DNA of 64,000 bases from Sandaracinaceae bacterium (GCA_020633195.1 JACKEC010000016.1:806001-870000); one strand, 5' to 3'; shown: positions 8,593 through 18,618, counted from the first letter of the stretch. Numbers and translations are program-made. Notes: generated by a model from the sequence alone, not told the origin.

Positions 8593-9378
8593 TCAGCGCC
8601 CCGTCCACTGCGGCTCGCGCTTCTGGAGGAACGCGGTGAGGCCCTCGCGCGCGTCCTCGGTGCCGAGCACCGCGAACAGCTGGGTCTGCAGCCAGGGCAC
8701 CGCCTCCGCGAGCGCGAGGTCGGCCTGGTGGTGGTACGCGGCGAGCCCCATCCGCATCGCGGTCGGCGACTGCGCGGTGAGCTTCGCGGTCAGCGCGTCG
8801 ACCTCGGCGTCGAGCGCCTCGTCGGGCACGGCGCGGTTGATCAGCTCGAGCTCGGCCGCCTGGGCCGCCGAGAGCTTGTCCCCGAGCAGCATCATCTCGA
8901 GGAGCCGCCGCTTGCTCATCACGCGCATGAGCACGGCCATGATCATCATCGGGAACAGGCCGCGCTTGATCTCCGGGGTCGCGAACACGGCGCCCTCGGC
9001 GGCGATCGCGAAGTCGCACGCGGCGACGAGCCCGAGCCCGCCGCCCATCGCGACGCCATTCACACGCGCCACGGTGGGCTTGCCCAGGGTGGTGAAGCGC
9101 AGGAGCAGATCGGAGTAGTCGCCTCGCGGCTCGAGCTTCGGGCCGTCCCCCCCGCTCGACATCTGCTTGAGGTCGCCGCCCGCGCAGAACGCCTTGCCCG
9201 CTCCGGTGATCACCACCGCGCGCACCTCGGCGTCCTCCTTGGCGTCGTCGAGCGCGTAGAGCAGCTCGTTGACCATCTGCGGGCCCATCGCGTTCTTGCG
9301 GTCCGGCCGGTTCAGCGTGACGCGCGCGACGTGGTCGGCGACGACCACCTCGAGCTGCTCGTAGGGGCGGCTCTCCAT
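8593..9378 (-). CDS. Enoyl-CoA hydratase/isomerase (crotonase) family protein
   Basis: A 261-aa crotonase-fold enzyme acting on acyl-CoA substrates. The oxyanion-hole elements KAFCAGGDLKQM and NGVAMGGGLGLV are present, as is TPEIKRGLFP. Relative to rat crotonase, the second catalytic glutamate (Glu164, in PEI) is present, but the position of Glu144 (GGGCE in hydratases) is Gly here (GGGLG). Hydration of ordinary enoyl-CoA is therefore doubtful, and isomerase or another acyl-CoA chemistry is possible. Its ATG overlaps the stop of the upstream gene in TGATG, so it is translationally coupled to the beta-keto acid cleavage enzyme. Confidence 0.9.
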   Translation of the reverse strand: MESRPYEQLEVVVADHVARVTLNRPDRKNAMGPQMVNELLYALDDAKEDAEVRAVVITGAGKAFCAGGDLKQMSSGGDGPKLEPRGDYSDLLLRFTTLGKPTVARVNGVAMGGGLGLVAACDFAIAAEGAVFATPEIKRGLFPMMIMAVLMRVMSKRRLLEMMLLGDKLSAAQAAELELINRAVPDEALDAEVDALTAKLTAQSPTAMRMGLAAYHHQADLALAEAVPWLQTQLFAVLGTEDAREGLTAFLQKREPQWTGR

Positions 9379-10283
9379 CACTCCGCCGCGTGCCCGACCG
9401 CGAGGGCCGCGTCGCGCCCCGCGGATCGCGCGTCGAGGCCGAGGATCTGCCGCGCCTCCTCGACCGTCGCCGGGGTGCGGCCGACGTCGCGGGTCATCCG
9501 CGCGGCGACCTCGACCATCGCCCCGTTCGACGTCGCCATCTCGCCGTTCGGCAGGTAGAGGTGGTCCTCGAGGCCGGTCCGGATGTTCCCGCCGAGCACG
9601 AGCGCCGTCGCGAGCATCCGCCAGTGGCAGTGGGAGATCCCGATGACCTCCCACTCCGTGTCGGCCGGCATGATCTTGGTCTGGAGCTGCAGCGACTCCA
9701 CCGTCGGCGGGATCCCGCCGAGCACGTTGAGGATGAACGAGAACTGGAAGGGCGGCTTCAGCACGCCCATGTCGAGCAGCGGCCAGACCCCGTGGTTGTG
9801 GCCCGTGTCGAAGCACTCGAGCTCGGGCTTTACGCCCACCTCGTTCATCGTCTCGAGCAGCCTGATGATCTTCCCGTAGGGGTTGGGGAAGACCATGTCG
9901 AACGCAAACGACTTCCGGTTCGTGGAGTACTTCGCGTAGTTCATCGTGCCCATGTTGAGGGCGCCGATCTCGGGGCGGTCGGCCCGCAAGTACTCTTGCT
10001 GCTGAGAGACGTCCTCGAGGATCGTCCCCGACGAGTAGTTGAGGATGATCGGGCAGCGGTCGCGGATCTCCTTCTTGATCTGCGCGAAGACGGCGGGCGC
10101 GAACGTCGGCGACCCGTCGTCGTTGCGGGCGTGGAGATGGACGACCGAGGCGCCCGCCTCGTAGGCGCGGCGCGCCTCCTCCGCGATCTCCACGGGGGTG
10201 TAGGGGATCGCGGGGCAGTGCTTGCGGTTCGCGAGCACGCCGGTCAGCGCGCACGTGATCACCACTTTGTCTTCGAACGCCAT
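9378..10283 (-). CDS. Beta-keto acid cleavage enzyme (BKACE, DUF849; Kce-like)
   Basis: A 301-aa member of the DUF849/BKACE family: zinc-dependent TIM-barrel enzymes that split a beta-keto acid with acetyl-CoA to give acetoacetate and a new acyl-CoA. The founder is the 3-keto-5-aminohexanoate cleavage enzyme of lysine fermentation. The Zn-binding pair is in VVHLHARNDDGSPT (His49, His51). Other family segments are NYSSGT, ALNMGTMNYA, ECFDTGHN, NVLGGIPPT and GGNIRTGLEDHLYLPNGE. The true keto-acid substrate cannot be read from sequence. It is placed 2 nt after the MarR gene and overlaps the crotonase gene by 1 nt, which suggests a small catabolic operon under MarR control. Confidence 0.92.
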   Translation of the reverse strand: MAFEDKVVITCALTGVLANRKHCPAIPYTPVEIAEEARRAYEAGASVVHLHARNDDGSPTFAPAVFAQIKKEIRDRCPIILNYSSGTILEDVSQQQEYLRADRPEIGALNMGTMNYAKYSTNRKSFAFDMVFPNPYGKIIRLLETMNEVGVKPELECFDTGHNHGVWPLLDMGVLKPPFQFSFILNVLGGIPPTVESLQLQTKIMPADTEWEVIGISHCHWRMLATALVLGGNIRTGLEDHLYLPNGEMATSNGAMVEVAARMTRDVGRTPATVEEARQILGLDARSAGRDAALAVGHAAE

Positions 10284-10285
10284 GC

Positions 10286-10798
10286 TCAGCCTCCGAGGCC
10301 TTCTCGTGATTCGATCTGCTCGCGGACCCGTTCCGCGAGCTTGCCGAGGATCCGCGTCAGCTCGGCGCGGTCCTCGCCCGACAGGGAGCGCAGCGCCTCC
10401 CCGAAGATCTCCATCGCCGTCACCGGGATCGCCGCGGCGACGGCCTGCCCGGCGCTCGTCGGCTCGAGCCGGATCACCCGCCGATCCTCGCGGCTCCGCC
10501 GCCGCCGGACCAGCCCGTCCCGCTCCATCCGGTCGACCAGGCCGGTCACCGTCGAGCTCTTCGCGCTCATGCGCGCCCCGAGCTCCGAGAGGCTCAGGGT
10601 GCCGAAGCCCTCGAGGATCTTCAGCGCGGTGACCTGGGGCCCGGTGAGCCCGTGCTGTCGCGCCAGCTCCTTCGTGACGCGCCGGCTCTCCGTGTAGAGG
10701 TAGACGATCGCCTCCAGGATCCGGTCGACGTCCGTTTGAACGTTCCGGGGCTCCGGGGACACCGTCTCGGAGGTCGCGTCTCGTTCGGGCTCGGCCAA
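10286..10798 (-). CDS. MarR-family transcriptional regulator
   Basis: A 170-aa winged-helix regulator, typically a dimer that represses nearby genes until a small acidic or CoA-linked ligand binds. Family features are GLTGPQVTALKILEGFG, the recognition-helix region LSELGARMSAKSSTVTGLVD, and the wing DRMERDGLVRRRRSREDRR. A hydrophilic N-terminal extension of about 22 residues precedes the domain. It is the first gene of the marR-BKACE-crotonase operon and is divergent from an exported protein gene. A palindrome in the 116-nt divergent spacer is a candidate operator. Confidence 0.92.
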   Translation of the reverse strand: MAEPERDATSETVSPEPRNVQTDVDRILEAIVYLYTESRRVTKELARQHGLTGPQVTALKILEGFGTLSLSELGARMSAKSSTVTGLVDRMERDGLVRRRRSREDRRVIRLEPTSAGQAVAAAIPVTAMEIFGEALRSLSGEDRAELTRILGKLAERVREQIESREGLGG

Positions 10799-10836
10799 AG
10801 CTTCGCGTGCTAACTATCCGCTCACGGACCGTTGGT

Positions 10837-10882
10837 CAAGCCGGACCACGCCGGCTTGCTGGTGCCCTCGGCGCCGTATAAG
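10837..10882 (+). promoter_or_regulatory. Candidate promoter overlapped by a palindromic operator
   Basis: In the divergent spacer, CAAGCCGG (10837-10844) and CCGGCTTG (10851-10858) form a 22-bp palindrome of the size MarR dimers usually bind. It overlaps a possible -35 (TTGCTG, 10856-10861), which is 15 nt before a -10-like TATAAG (10877-10882) reading toward the gene at 10915. The spacing is slightly short for a sigma-70 promoter. Binding by the adjacent MarR protein is inference from position. Confidence 0.4.
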
Positions 10883-10914
10883 GTCGCGCTGTCCGACGCT
10901 CGGGAGGAGAGGGC

Positions 10915-11664
10915 TTGCTTCGTAATCGACTGACCCAGGTTGCCGGCCTCGCGATCTTGCTCGCGATGACGCCCGAGATCATGGCGCCGCAGCAGGTCCA
11001 GGCGCAGTGCACGCCCAGCGTCCGCTGCGTGACGGTCGGGGCGGACGGCAAGGGCATCCTCGGGCTGGGGATCATCGGCGCCGAGATCGGCTTCATGCTG
11101 CCGGCGATCATCGTGGGCGCCGGCGGGCACGAGCTCGACGAGTGGTGGGCCTACGTGCTCTTCCCCGTGGTCTTCGCGGCCGGTGGCGCGGTCGCCGGCT
11201 ACTTCGCGCTCGAGGAGCCGGTCCAGATCGTCCCCGCGACGCCGACGAGCCCCGCGCGAAGGGTCAACGGGTTCCCAGAGGCCGCGGTCGCGGTGCTGGC
11301 GGTGGGGATGGCGTTAATCGTCCCAACCTTCGTCGGGGTGCTGGCGTTGACCAGCTACAACCCCGGCGCGTCCGACAACCCGAGCGGCGCCACCGGCGAA
11401 GAGGACGACGAAGCGCTCGACGACGACCTCCCCAGCGACGAGGAGCCGTCCAACGACGCGGTCCGCGACGAGGAGGCGACCAACAGCGCCCTCCGCCGCA
11501 CGCTCGCGGGCGGGCCGGGTCTGTTCCGCTACGACCAGGGCCAGCTCCTGCTCGGCATCCCGATGGCGTACGCGACCGACTCGTTCACGCAGGAGGAGCG
11601 CGATCACATGCGCCTCTCCGGCTCGCAGGACTACATCGTCCCCGTCGCCTCCGGCGTCTTCTGA
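10915..11664 (+). CDS. Exported membrane protein of unknown function
   Basis: No family recognised. The 249-aa product starts at TTG (10915) with GGGAGGAG about 8 nt upstream. Residues 1-30 form a signal peptide ending VQAQ. Two hydrophobic segments follow (about 46-66 and 73-96), then a third (about 120-145). Next comes an acidic linker (EEDDEALDDDLPSDEE) and a C-terminal region ending in Gly, Val and Phe. A role in the envelope is inferred only from the signal and membrane segments. It is followed at once by a strong hairpin at 11672-11692. Confidence 0.75.
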   Translation: MLRNRLTQVAGLAILLAMTPEIMAPQQVQAQCTPSVRCVTVGADGKGILGLGIIGAEIGFMLPAIIVGAGGHELDEWWAYVLFPVVFAAGGAVAGYFALEEPVQIVPATPTSPARRVNGFPEAAVAVLAVGMALIVPTFVGVLALTSYNPGASDNPSGATGEEDDEALDDDLPSDEEPSNDAVRDEEATNSALRRTLAGGPGLFRYDQGQLLLGIPMAYATDSFTQEERDHMRLSGSQDYIVPVASGVF

Positions 11665-11671
11665 GTTGGCC

Positions 11672-11692
11672 GGGAGGGGCTGCGCCCCTCCC
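11672..11692 (+). terminator. GC-rich terminator-like hairpin
   Basis: GGGAGGGGC (11672-11680), loop TGC, GCCCCTCCC (11684-11692): a perfect 9-bp stem 7 nt after the stop of the upstream gene. No U tract follows, as is common for hairpins in very GC-rich genomes. Confidence 0.6.
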
Positions 11693-11700
11693 CCGCGATG

Positions 11701-11950
11701 CGCGAACGATGCTCGCTGCCTCGCGGGCTTCGCCCGCGAGCGCTGCGCTCGTTCGCGCCCGCGGGGCCCCCCACCCATCACGCGCTATCGCGCGACGGCG
11801 CGCGGAGCGCGCCGGTCGGTCGGGTCTCGCTTCGCTCGACCACGACCTCCACGTGCCGTGAGCCGTGGTGCCACGAGCCCGCGCATCGAAAGAAATTCTC
11901 TTTGCTCCCTTTCGCGCGCTTGGCGCGAAATCCCGGAGCGCCCGACCGAG
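11701..11950. repeat. Hairpin-dense non-coding spacer
   Basis: About 250 nt between convergent genes with no convincing gene. It contains several inverted repeats. An outer pair CGCGAACG (11701-11708)/CGTTCGCG (11750-11757) encloses a perfect 9-bp stem CTCGCGGGC-TTC-GCCCGCGAG (11720-11740). Further on is a CTCGCTTCGCTCGA-type pair, then TTTCGCGC/GCGCGAAA near 11910-11930. A short less GC-rich patch lies around 11885-11915. The structures resemble REP-like intergenic repeats; whether copies exist elsewhere cannot be judged here. Confidence 0.5.
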
Positions 11951-12403
11951 TCAGTCGACCGAGGCAGGAGCCGGCGCGAAGGCGGTCTCGCGGTAGTGGC
12001 GGAGCTCGGCGATGCCGTCCTGGATCGAGCCGGCGTCGGGGGGGCGGGACGCGTGGACGTCCGGGTACCAGCGGCGGACGAGCTCGCGGACGGTGCTGAC
12101 GTCGATGCTCCGGTAGTGGAGGTAGCCGAAGAGCACGGGGAGGTGGGCGGCGAGGACGCGGCGGACGTCCTGGACGCGGGTGCCGGCGAGGATCCCGACG
12201 CCCTGCTCGACGTGCTCGGCGATGAGCGCGAGCGCGACCTGCTCGGCCTCTTTGGGATCGTCGACGGAGACGTCCTCGGCCTCGGCGAGGACGGCGAGCT
12301 CCTTGTCGGTCACCGCCACGGACAGCCGCTCGAGCCGATCCGCGGCGGGGTCGAGGCCGCTGGCCCGAACGTCGATCCACACGACCCGGTCGTTCAACTT
12401 CAT
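11951..12403 (-). CDS. Degenerate oligoribonuclease-like protein (probable pseudoenzyme)
   Basis: The 150-aa product is clearly related to oligoribonuclease Orn, the DEDDh exonuclease that finishes RNA and pGpG breakdown. VVWIDVRASGLDPAADRL matches the Orn N-terminus, LHYRSIDVSTVRELVRRW matches its dimer/tyrosine segment, and IAELRHYRETAF matches its C-terminal helix. The catalytic set is largely gone. Motif I DLE has become DVR, so the Asp is kept but the Glu is lost. The motif II Asp of GQDRRF is Val in an ungapped alignment. The motif III H-x4-D is absent, with PPDAGSIQD in its place. About 30 residues between motifs I and II are missing. It is likely non-catalytic; binding of nucleotides or RNA is speculation. 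It follows the MopE-type gene by 16 nt. Confidence 0.8.
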   Translation of the reverse strand: MKLNDRVVWIDVRASGLDPAADRLERLSVAVTDKELAVLAEAEDVSVDDPKEAEQVALALIAEHVEQGVGILAGTRVQDVRRVLAAHLPVLFGYLHYRSIDVSTVRELVRRWYPDVHASRPPDAGSIQDGIAELRHYRETAFAPAPASVD

Positions 12404-12419
12404 CGCCGCCCGAGGATAG

Positions 12420-13721
12420 TCAGCGGCATTCCAGGATGGCCAGGCTCGATTGGGCCGTCAGGGGATAGGCGCCGAGGATGGCGCCGAGGCCATCACCCGT
12501 GGCGTCGGCGCTCACCTCTTCGGGGCTCTCGAGCGAGGACGTGATCTGGCCCATCTCGAAGGTGGCCTCGTAGCGCGCCACGGTCGCGTCCATGAGCCAC
12601 GCCCTGACGGACGTGGGGTTGCGCCGCGTGACCAGCAGGCGCGGCGCCAAGTAGAACAGCGACACCTCGTCGGCGCGGTCGCCGAAGGGCGCGGTGGTGG
12701 GGGAGGTCGTCGTCATCGGCGTCACGCGGGTGATCGCGTGGTCGAACGCGTCTCGGTACGCGACGTAGACGGAGCCGTCACCCGAGGCGAGGCCGCGCGT
12801 CGCGAACGGGCCGGGCACCCGCTGCGAGCCCATGTCGACGCCGTCGGCGCGGAAGAACCGGACGGTGTCGTCGCCGTCGGTCACCGCGACGAGCCGCCCG
12901 TCGGTCGCGAGCCGCGGGGGCGCCGATCCGATGGCGAGGTCGATCCGCTCCTCCATCCCGCGCAAGAGGACGCGCGAGCCCGCGGCGGTGTCGAGCACGA
13001 CCCAGCGCTGACCGCCGATGAGGGCCACGTCGAGGTGGGTGACCTCGACGTCCGTGGTGAAGCTCATCGCGCCGCTCGCGACGAAGCCGTCGCCCGTCTC
13101 CGTCAGCACGTGGAGGCGCGGCTCGCCGGCGCCGCCGCCGATCACGATCGAGAGCTCGCGCGCGTCCCGCGACGCCGCGAAGGGTGCGCTCGGATCCGGC
13201 ATCTCGAGGATCGTGAGCGGGCCCTCGACGCGGTCGCGCCCGACGAGCATCGCCCCGAGCTCTCCCGTGGGCGTCACCCCGACGACCGCGTACTGGCTCT
13301 CCATGCCGACGATGACCGCCCGGGCGAAGGGCTCGAGCAGCGGGCTGGTCCGGATCCCCGGTGCGTCTTCGTCGATCGTTCCGTCGCAGTCCTGATCGAA
13401 GCCGTCGCAGATCTCGGTGGCGCCCGGGAACACCGAGGCGTTGGTGTCGTCGCAGTCCACGCCGCAGGGGATGGGCGCGTAGCGATCGCCGTCGTCGTCG
13501 AGGATGAACCCGCTGTCGACGCACGAGCCCGCGACGCACGTGAGCACGACGCACATGTCCGAGCTCACGCAGTCGCGATCGACGAGGCAGCCGCCCATCG
13601 TCTCTGGCAGCGGGACGTCGTCGGGGGGGCGCTCGTCGAACTGGCAGCCCCTGAACTGGGCTCCCCCGAGCAGGCAGGACGAGCTCAAGAGGGCGAGCGT
13701 CCAGGCGCGTCGGCTCGACAC
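12420..13721 (-). CDS. Exported protein with a MopE-type metal-binding repeat
   Basis: A 433-aa exported protein of unknown function. The N-terminus (GTG at 13721) is a signal sequence rich in Leu and Ser that contains Cys; lipidation at SSSC or at the later RGC is possible but neither is a classical lipobox. A Cys-rich segment follows, then one MopE/Cu-binding-type repeat (GFDQDCDGTIDED preceded by CGVDCDDTNASVFPGATEIC, about residues 85-130). The remaining 300 residues have repeating beta-strand spacing, compatible with a propeller. It is divergent from tilS with a 39-nt spacer. Confidence 0.8.
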   Translation of the reverse strand: MSSRRAWTLALLSSSCLLGGAQFRGCQFDERPPDDVPLPETMGGCLVDRDCVSSDMCVVLTCVAGSCVDSGFILDDDGDRYAPIPCGVDCDDTNASVFPGATEICDGFDQDCDGTIDEDAPGIRTSPLLEPFARAVIVGMESQYAVVGVTPTGELGAMLVGRDRVEGPLTILEMPDPSAPFAASRDARELSIVIGGGAGEPRLHVLTETGDGFVASGAMSFTTDVEVTHLDVALIGGQRWVVLDTAAGSRVLLRGMEERIDLAIGSAPPRLATDGRLVAVTDGDDTVRFFRADGVDMGSQRVPGPFATRGLASGDGSVYVAYRDAFDHAITRVTPMTTTSPTTAPFGDRADEVSLFYLAPRLLVTRRNPTSVRAWLMDATVARYEATFEMGQITSSLESPEEVSADATGDGLGAILGAYPLTAQSSLAILECR

Positions 13722-13760
13722 GCGGGCAGCATAGCACCGCCTCCCGTGCCAAGCTGAGGC

Positions 13761-14705
13761 GTGCTGGCCCGCGTGCGTCGAACCCTGCGCGAGCGCGAGC
13801 TGCTCCGCCCCGGCGCCCGCGTCCTCGTCGCCGTCTCGGGCGGCCCGGACTCGGCCGCGCTGCTCGACGTGCTCCGCCGGCTCGACGAGCTCGCCCTCGA
13901 TCTGCGCGCCGCCTCCGTCGACCACGGCCTCCGGCCCGGCTCCGCGGACGACGTCGCCACCGCGCGCGCGCTCGCCGAACGGCTCGGGGTCGAGTTCCAC
14001 GCGCTCGCGGTCGAGGTGAAGGGGGAGGGCGCGTCGCTCCAGGCTCACGCGCGCGAGGCGCGGTACGCGGCGCTCCGAGGCCTCGCGGCCGAGCTCCGCG
14101 CGGACGCCATCGCGGTCGGTCACACCCTCGACGACCAGGCCGAGACGGTGCTGTCGCGGATGCTCCGCGGCGCGTCCCTCACCGGGCTGGCGGGGATCGA
14201 GCCGCGGCGCGCCGACGGGGTGATCCGGCCGCTGCTCGATTGTCGCCGCGAGGCCGTCCGCGCGCACGTGGCGCGCTTCGGGCTGCCGCACGTCACCGAC
14301 CCGAGCAACCACGACGATCGCTTCGAGCGGGTCCGGCTGCGCGAGGTCGTGATCCCGACGCTCCTCGAGGAGGACCCCGCGGTGGTCGAGCACCTCGCGG
14401 GTCTCGCGGACGAGGCGCGTTCGATCCGGGCCTGGGTCGACCTCGAGGCGGGCCGGCTCCTCGAGGCGCGCGAGCGCCCGGAGGTCCTCCGCCTCGCGGG
14501 CCCCGAGCCGGTGCGGACACGCGCGATCGGCCGCTGGATCGAGGAAATCACGGGCGCGAGGGCGAAGCGCGCGCACCTCGTCGCCCTCGGGCGCGGCGAC
14601 GAGACGCTGCTCGCCGGGGGGTGGGTCGCGCGGCCGTCCGGGGACCGAATCGTGGCCGCGCGGGAGGGCGATCGCCCCACCCGGAGCCGGGCCGCGGAGG
14701 AATGA
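13761..14705 (+). CDS. tilS: tRNA(Ile)-lysidine synthetase
   Basis: TilS attaches lysine to C34 of tRNA-Ile(CAU) so that it reads AUA. The 314-aa product has the PP-loop ATP-binding motif SGGPDS (residues 26-31), followed by family segments VDHGLRPGS, GHTLDDQAETVLSRMLRGASLTGLAG and RPLLDCRREAVRAH. It is a short-form TilS; the extra C-terminal domain of E. coli TilS is reduced. The start is GTG at 13761. The order tilS-ftsH-folP-cdaA is common in this lineage. Confidence 0.93.
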   Translation: MLARVRRTLRERELLRPGARVLVAVSGGPDSAALLDVLRRLDELALDLRAASVDHGLRPGSADDVATARALAERLGVEFHALAVEVKGEGASLQAHAREARYAALRGLAAELRADAIAVGHTLDDQAETVLSRMLRGASLTGLAGIEPRRADGVIRPLLDCRREAVRAHVARFGLPHVTDPSNHDDRFERVRLREVVIPTLLEEDPAVVEHLAGLADEARSIRAWVDLEAGRLLEARERPEVLRLAGPEPVRTRAIGRWIEEITGARAKRAHLVALGRGDETLLAGGWVARPSGDRIVAAREGDRPTRSRAAEE

Positions 14706-14781
14706 ACGAATGGGTCTGCGAGTACGACGAACGCCTGAGAGAATTTTAGGGGTTTTCGTTGGCTGCGCCGGGCCGCAGAGA

Positions 14782-14810
14782 TTGATGGAGTGCAATGACT
14801 GTGCTAGCTA
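14782..14810 (+). promoter_or_regulatory. Candidate promoter of ftsH
   Basis: TTGATG (14782-14787), a 17-nt spacer and TAGCTA (14805-14810) lie 28 nt before the ftsH GTG in the 133-nt tilS/ftsH spacer. The match to sigma-70 consensus is moderate. An AT-rich stretch (AATTTTAGGGGTTTTC) lies just upstream. Use of this site is inference. Confidence 0.35.
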
Positions 14811-14838
14811 GACGGTCGGCCCCAGAGAGGTCCTCTTC

Positions 14839-16770
<1,932 letters not shown>

Positions 16771-16774
16771 GCTC

Positions 16775-17677
16775 ATGAGGGGGGAGGCGCGCGCCGGAGG
16801 CGTGCCGACAACACGAGCGCCCGCGCGGGTCCACACGGCACCACGCGGGCGTCGTGCATGCGCCGTCTGGGGCGTGCTCAACGTCACCCCCGACTCGTTC
16901 AGCGACGGTGGGCGCTACCTCTCCGTCGACGACGCCGTGGCGCACGCCGAGCGCATGCTGCGCGAGGGCGCCGACACCATCGACGTGGGCGGCGAGAGCT
17001 CCCGTCCACCCGGTCGGACGTACGGAGAGGGCTTCGCCGAGGTCTCCGCGCGAGACGAGATCGCGCGCGTCGTCCCCGTCATCGAGCGGGTCCGCGCGGA
17101 GCTCGGGTGCGCGGTCAGCGTGGACACGGTGAAGGCCGAGGTCGCGGCGGCCGCCCTCGCCGCGGGCGCCAGCGTGGTCAACGAGGTCTCGGGCGCGCCG
17201 TCGGACGCGCTGCTCGACGCGGTCGCCGAGCACGGCGCGGGCCTCGTCCTGATGCACTCGCGCGATCGAGGTCGGGTCGACGCCAGCACCACCGCCTACG
17301 AGGACGTGGTCGAGGACGTCCGCCGAGAGCTGCTCCGCGAGGTCGAGCGGGCCGCCGCGCGCGGCGTGGCTCGGGACGCGATCTGGATCGACCCCGGGAT
17401 CGGGTTCGCCAAGACCGCCGCCCAGTCGGCCCGGCTGCTCGGGCATCTGGACGCCTTCGTGCAGACCGGGTACCCGGTGTTGGTGGGCGCGTCTCGCAAG
17501 TCCTTCATCGCCGCCACGATGGCCGAAGCCGGGGCCGAGGCGCCGGGTCCCGACGCGCGGCTCGGCGGGAGCCTCGCCGCGGTGGTCGCCGCCGCGCTCG
17601 CGGGCTGCGCGGCCGTCCGGGTCCACGACGTGTACGAGTCGCTACAAGCGGCGCGGGTCGCGGAGGCGATGCGCTGA
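16775..17677 (+). CDS. folP: Dihydropteroate synthase
   Basis: Joins p-aminobenzoate to 6-hydroxymethyl-dihydropterin pyrophosphate in folate synthesis, and is the sulfonamide target. The 300-aa TIM-barrel protein shows GVLNVTPDSFSDGG (about residue 33), DVGGESSRPPG, SVDTVKAEVA, NEVSG, WIDPGIGFAKT and the C-terminal SRKSFI and RVHDV motifs. About 28 unconserved residues precede the core. Its TGA overlaps the cdaA ATG by one base. Confidence 0.95.
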   Translation: MRGEARAGGVPTTRAPARVHTAPRGRRACAVWGVLNVTPDSFSDGGRYLSVDDAVAHAERMLREGADTIDVGGESSRPPGRTYGEGFAEVSARDEIARVVPVIERVRAELGCAVSVDTVKAEVAAAALAAGASVVNEVSGAPSDALLDAVAEHGAGLVLMHSRDRGRVDASTTAYEDVVEDVRRELLREVERAAARGVARDAIWIDPGIGFAKTAAQSARLLGHLDAFVQTGYPVLVGASRKSFIAATMAEAGAEAPGPDARLGGSLAAVVAAALAGCAAVRVHDVYESLQAARVAEAMR

Positions 17678-18618
17678 TGTGGCACGAGCTCGCCGTCTAC
17701 GTGCAGCAGTTCGCGAACCGTGACGCGCTCCGCGTCGTCACGGACATCGTCGACATCCTGCTCGTCGCGTACCTGCTCTACCGGATCCTGCTCCTGCTCC
17801 GCGGGACCCGCGCGATGCAGATGGGCATCGGCCTCGTGCTCGTGTTCCTCGTCTACAACTTCGCGCGGCGGCTCGGCCTCATCACGCTCTGGTCGATCCT
17901 CGACTCGCTGCTGACCTACGTGGTCCTGATCATCGTCGTCATCTTCCAGAACGACATCCGCCGCGCGCTCATGCGGGTGGGCTCGCGGCGCTGGCTCAAG
18001 CGCGGTCAGAGCGCGCGCGAGTCGCAGGTGATCGAGGAGGTCGTGAAGGCCTCCGCGGCGCTCGCGCAGAAGCGCATCGGCGCGCTCATCGTGTTCGAGC
18101 GGGACGCGGCCCTCGACGAGTTCATCGAGGAGGGGACGAAGCTCGACGCGGCGGTGAGCAAGGAGCTCATCTACAGCATCTTCGTCCCGAGCTACGAGAA
18201 CCCGATGCACGACGGCGCGCTCGTGATCCGCGACGCGCGCATGTGGGAGGCGGGCGTGTTCCTGCCGCTCACCGAGAGCACCAAGCTCGAGCGCACCCTC
18301 GGGACGCGCCACCGGGCGGCGATCGGCATCTCCGAGGAGACCGACGCGGTCGTCGTGGTGGTGAGCGAGGAGCGGGGGACGGTGAGCCTCTGCTACGGCG
18401 GCAACATCGTCCGCGACCTCGAGACCAACACCTTGCGCAAGACGCTCGTCGGCCTGTTCGAGACGCCCTCGTCCAAGAAGCCGACCACCACGCCCAAGGA
18501 TCGCGCGCGCCGCGCCAAGGAGATCACGGGCAAGACCACGCCCTCGTCGCCCGGCGACGTGGCCGCCGCGGGCCCGACGTCCTCGAGCACCAACGTCGCC
18601 GAGGAGATCGCGCCGTGA
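17677..18618 (+). CDS. cdaA: Diadenylate cyclase CdaA
   Basis: Makes cyclic di-AMP from two ATP. The 313-aa membrane protein has three N-terminal spans (about residues 23-100) followed by the DAC (DisA_N) domain with the active-site motifs MHDGALVI (DGA at 179-181) and GTRHRAAIG (RHR at 211-213). A hydrophilic Lys/Pro/Thr/Ser tail of about 45 residues follows. It overlaps folP by 1 nt and cdaR by 4 nt (GTGA), so the three are co-translated. In many bacteria glmM follows cdaR; here glmM lies at 29.7-31.1 kb on the other strand. Confidence 0.96.
   Translation: MWHELAVYVQQFANRDALRVVTDIVDILLVAYLLYRILLLLRGTRAMQMGIGLVLVFLVYNFARRLGLITLWSILDSLLTYVVLIIVVIFQNDIRRALMRVGSRRWLKRGQSARESQVIEEVVKASAALAQKRIGALIVFERDAALDEFIEEGTKLDAAVSKELIYSIFVPSYENPMHDGALVIRDARMWEAGVFLPLTESTKLERTLGTRHRAAIGISEETDAVVVVVSEERGTVSLCYGGNIVRDLETNTLRKTLVGLFETPSSKKPTTTPKDRARRAKEITGKTTPSSPGDVAAAGPTSSSTNVAEEIAP

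Noticed and set aside
5091..8639. Very long open frame (1182 codons) overlapping recJ and continuing downstream
   Set aside because: Arg/Pro/Gly/Ala-rich translation with no domain, in the third-position-GC shadow of recJ and then antisense to the lipoprotein and membrane-protein genes.
14702..14749. 15-codon mini-ORF (MNEWVCEYDERLREF) overlapping the tilS stop
   Set aside because: Too short to judge, the GGAGG is too close to the ATG for good initiation, and no regulatory logic such as a run of one residue is visible.
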